Positions 63,778 to 64,000 of a DNA stretch of 64,000 nt are shown here, in pieces. Position 1 is the stretch's first letter; every line of letters begins with the position of its first letter. The notes under the pieces are model-generated. The model did not search any database and was not told the origin of the DNA. It saw only the letters and a program-made list of their open reading frames with translations. Origin of the DNA: PALSA-270 sp963770245 (GTDB taxonomy: Bacteria > Acidobacteriota > Terriglobia > Terriglobales > Acidobacteriaceae); NCBI GenBank assembly GCA_963770245.1, contig CAVYOX010000014.1:1018989-1082988 (forward strand). Direction: 5' to 3'. The translations under genes were made by a program, and so were the position numbers.

Positions 63778-64000
63778 CTATTCCGAGGAATGCACGATAT
63801 GTTCGACCGTATGATGGGCCTCGTCAATATGACGAAGCGCGCGCTCTTGCAGGCCACGGGTGTTTGGATCATCTTCCTCCTGCGCCACGTCATGATGGGC
63901 CTTATCCAACAGCTCGAGCGCCTTGCGAACGCGACCCCGGCGGGGCATGTGCAAATCGACGCGGACGTGGTCATGGATATCCTTGCCGTCATCAATTGAG
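63778..64000 (-). CDS. His- and charge-rich hypothetical protein, C-terminal part only
   Basis: About 73 codons enter from the right edge and end at a stop at 63778. The visible piece reads HDHVRVDLHMPRRGRVRKAL and on through repeated HHDVA and HIDEAHHTVEHIV helix patterns, ending HSSE. It is strongly helical and His-rich. The rest of the gene lies outside the window. I recognise no family. The terminator at 63720 follows it. Confidence 0.6.
   Translation of the reverse strand, partial: SIDDGKDIHDHVRVDLHMPRRGRVRKALELLDKAHHDVAQEEDDPNTRGLQERALRHIDEAHHTVEHIVHSSE

Noticed and set aside
63762..63995. 77-codon minus frame at the right edge
   Set aside because: An overlapping minus frame gives a plausible His-rich protein ending at 63778; this frame does not.
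1..64000. CRISPR arrays and prophage genes
   Set aside because: No regularly spaced repeats with unique spacers, no cas genes, and no phage structural or integrase genes were seen.

Overview
The window looks like a chromosomal segment of an Acidobacteriota bacterium, probably class Terriglobia. This is inferred from gene content: two Oar-like TonB-dependent receptors with carboxypeptidase-regulatory N-termini, a VWFA-related protein of the acidobacterial type, a Ser/Thr kinase fused to TPRs, a FecR/DUF6600 protein, a DUF5666 protein and giant secreted IPT/TIG proteins. Nothing here fixes the species.

Positions 1-26,000 are an accessory, repeat-rich region read almost entirely from the minus strand. 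It holds three giant exported IPT/TIG proteins: 1-5322 (runs off the window), 7784-10757 (5' end missing) and 15442-24650 (split by a one-base frameshift near 18600). The last two are paralogues. Each carries IPT domains, a bacterial Ig-like domain, a PQQ/WD-like propeller and an HExxH peptidase-like tail, and each is followed directly by a gene for a six-helix membrane protein (7151-7756 and 14791-15402). An IS66-family element (10758-14745) with tnpA, tnpB, a DruA-like DUF4338 gene, tnpC and a DUF6155 passenger abuts the broken 5' end of one paralogue. A short RHS protein, a tRNA-Pro 3'-half remnant, a tRNA-Leu 5'-half remnant and a diverged direct repeat lie near the edges of this region.

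Positions 26,381-36,275 are mostly core genes: mmsA-type dehydrogenase; the glycolytic run gap-pgk-tpiA; a PNPOx-fold (F420-type) oxidoreductase; an RG-rich P-loop kinase-like protein; a FecR/DUF6600 exported protein; an isochorismatase-fold hydrolase; and an intact tRNA-Gln(CTG).

Positions 36,437-49,031 are carbohydrate genes: nagB; a tight TPR - GH28 - Gfo/Idh/MocA operon; a TonB-dependent receptor with a clear promoter and a palindromic operator; a LacI-family regulator; and a GH3 glycosidase with a PA14 insert, also preceded by a palindromic operator. Together they suggest sensing, uptake and breakdown of plant-type glycans such as pectin and hemicellulose.

Positions 49,438-64,000 hold a DUF5666 protein, a second Oar-like receptor, the VWFA protein, two near-duplicate SMP-30/gluconolactonase-like genes flanking a Ser/Thr kinase-TPR gene, a wreckage zone with C-terminal remnants of a DUF4861 gene and a GH105 gene, a GNAT-like protein, and the 3' end of a His-rich hypothetical gene running off the window.
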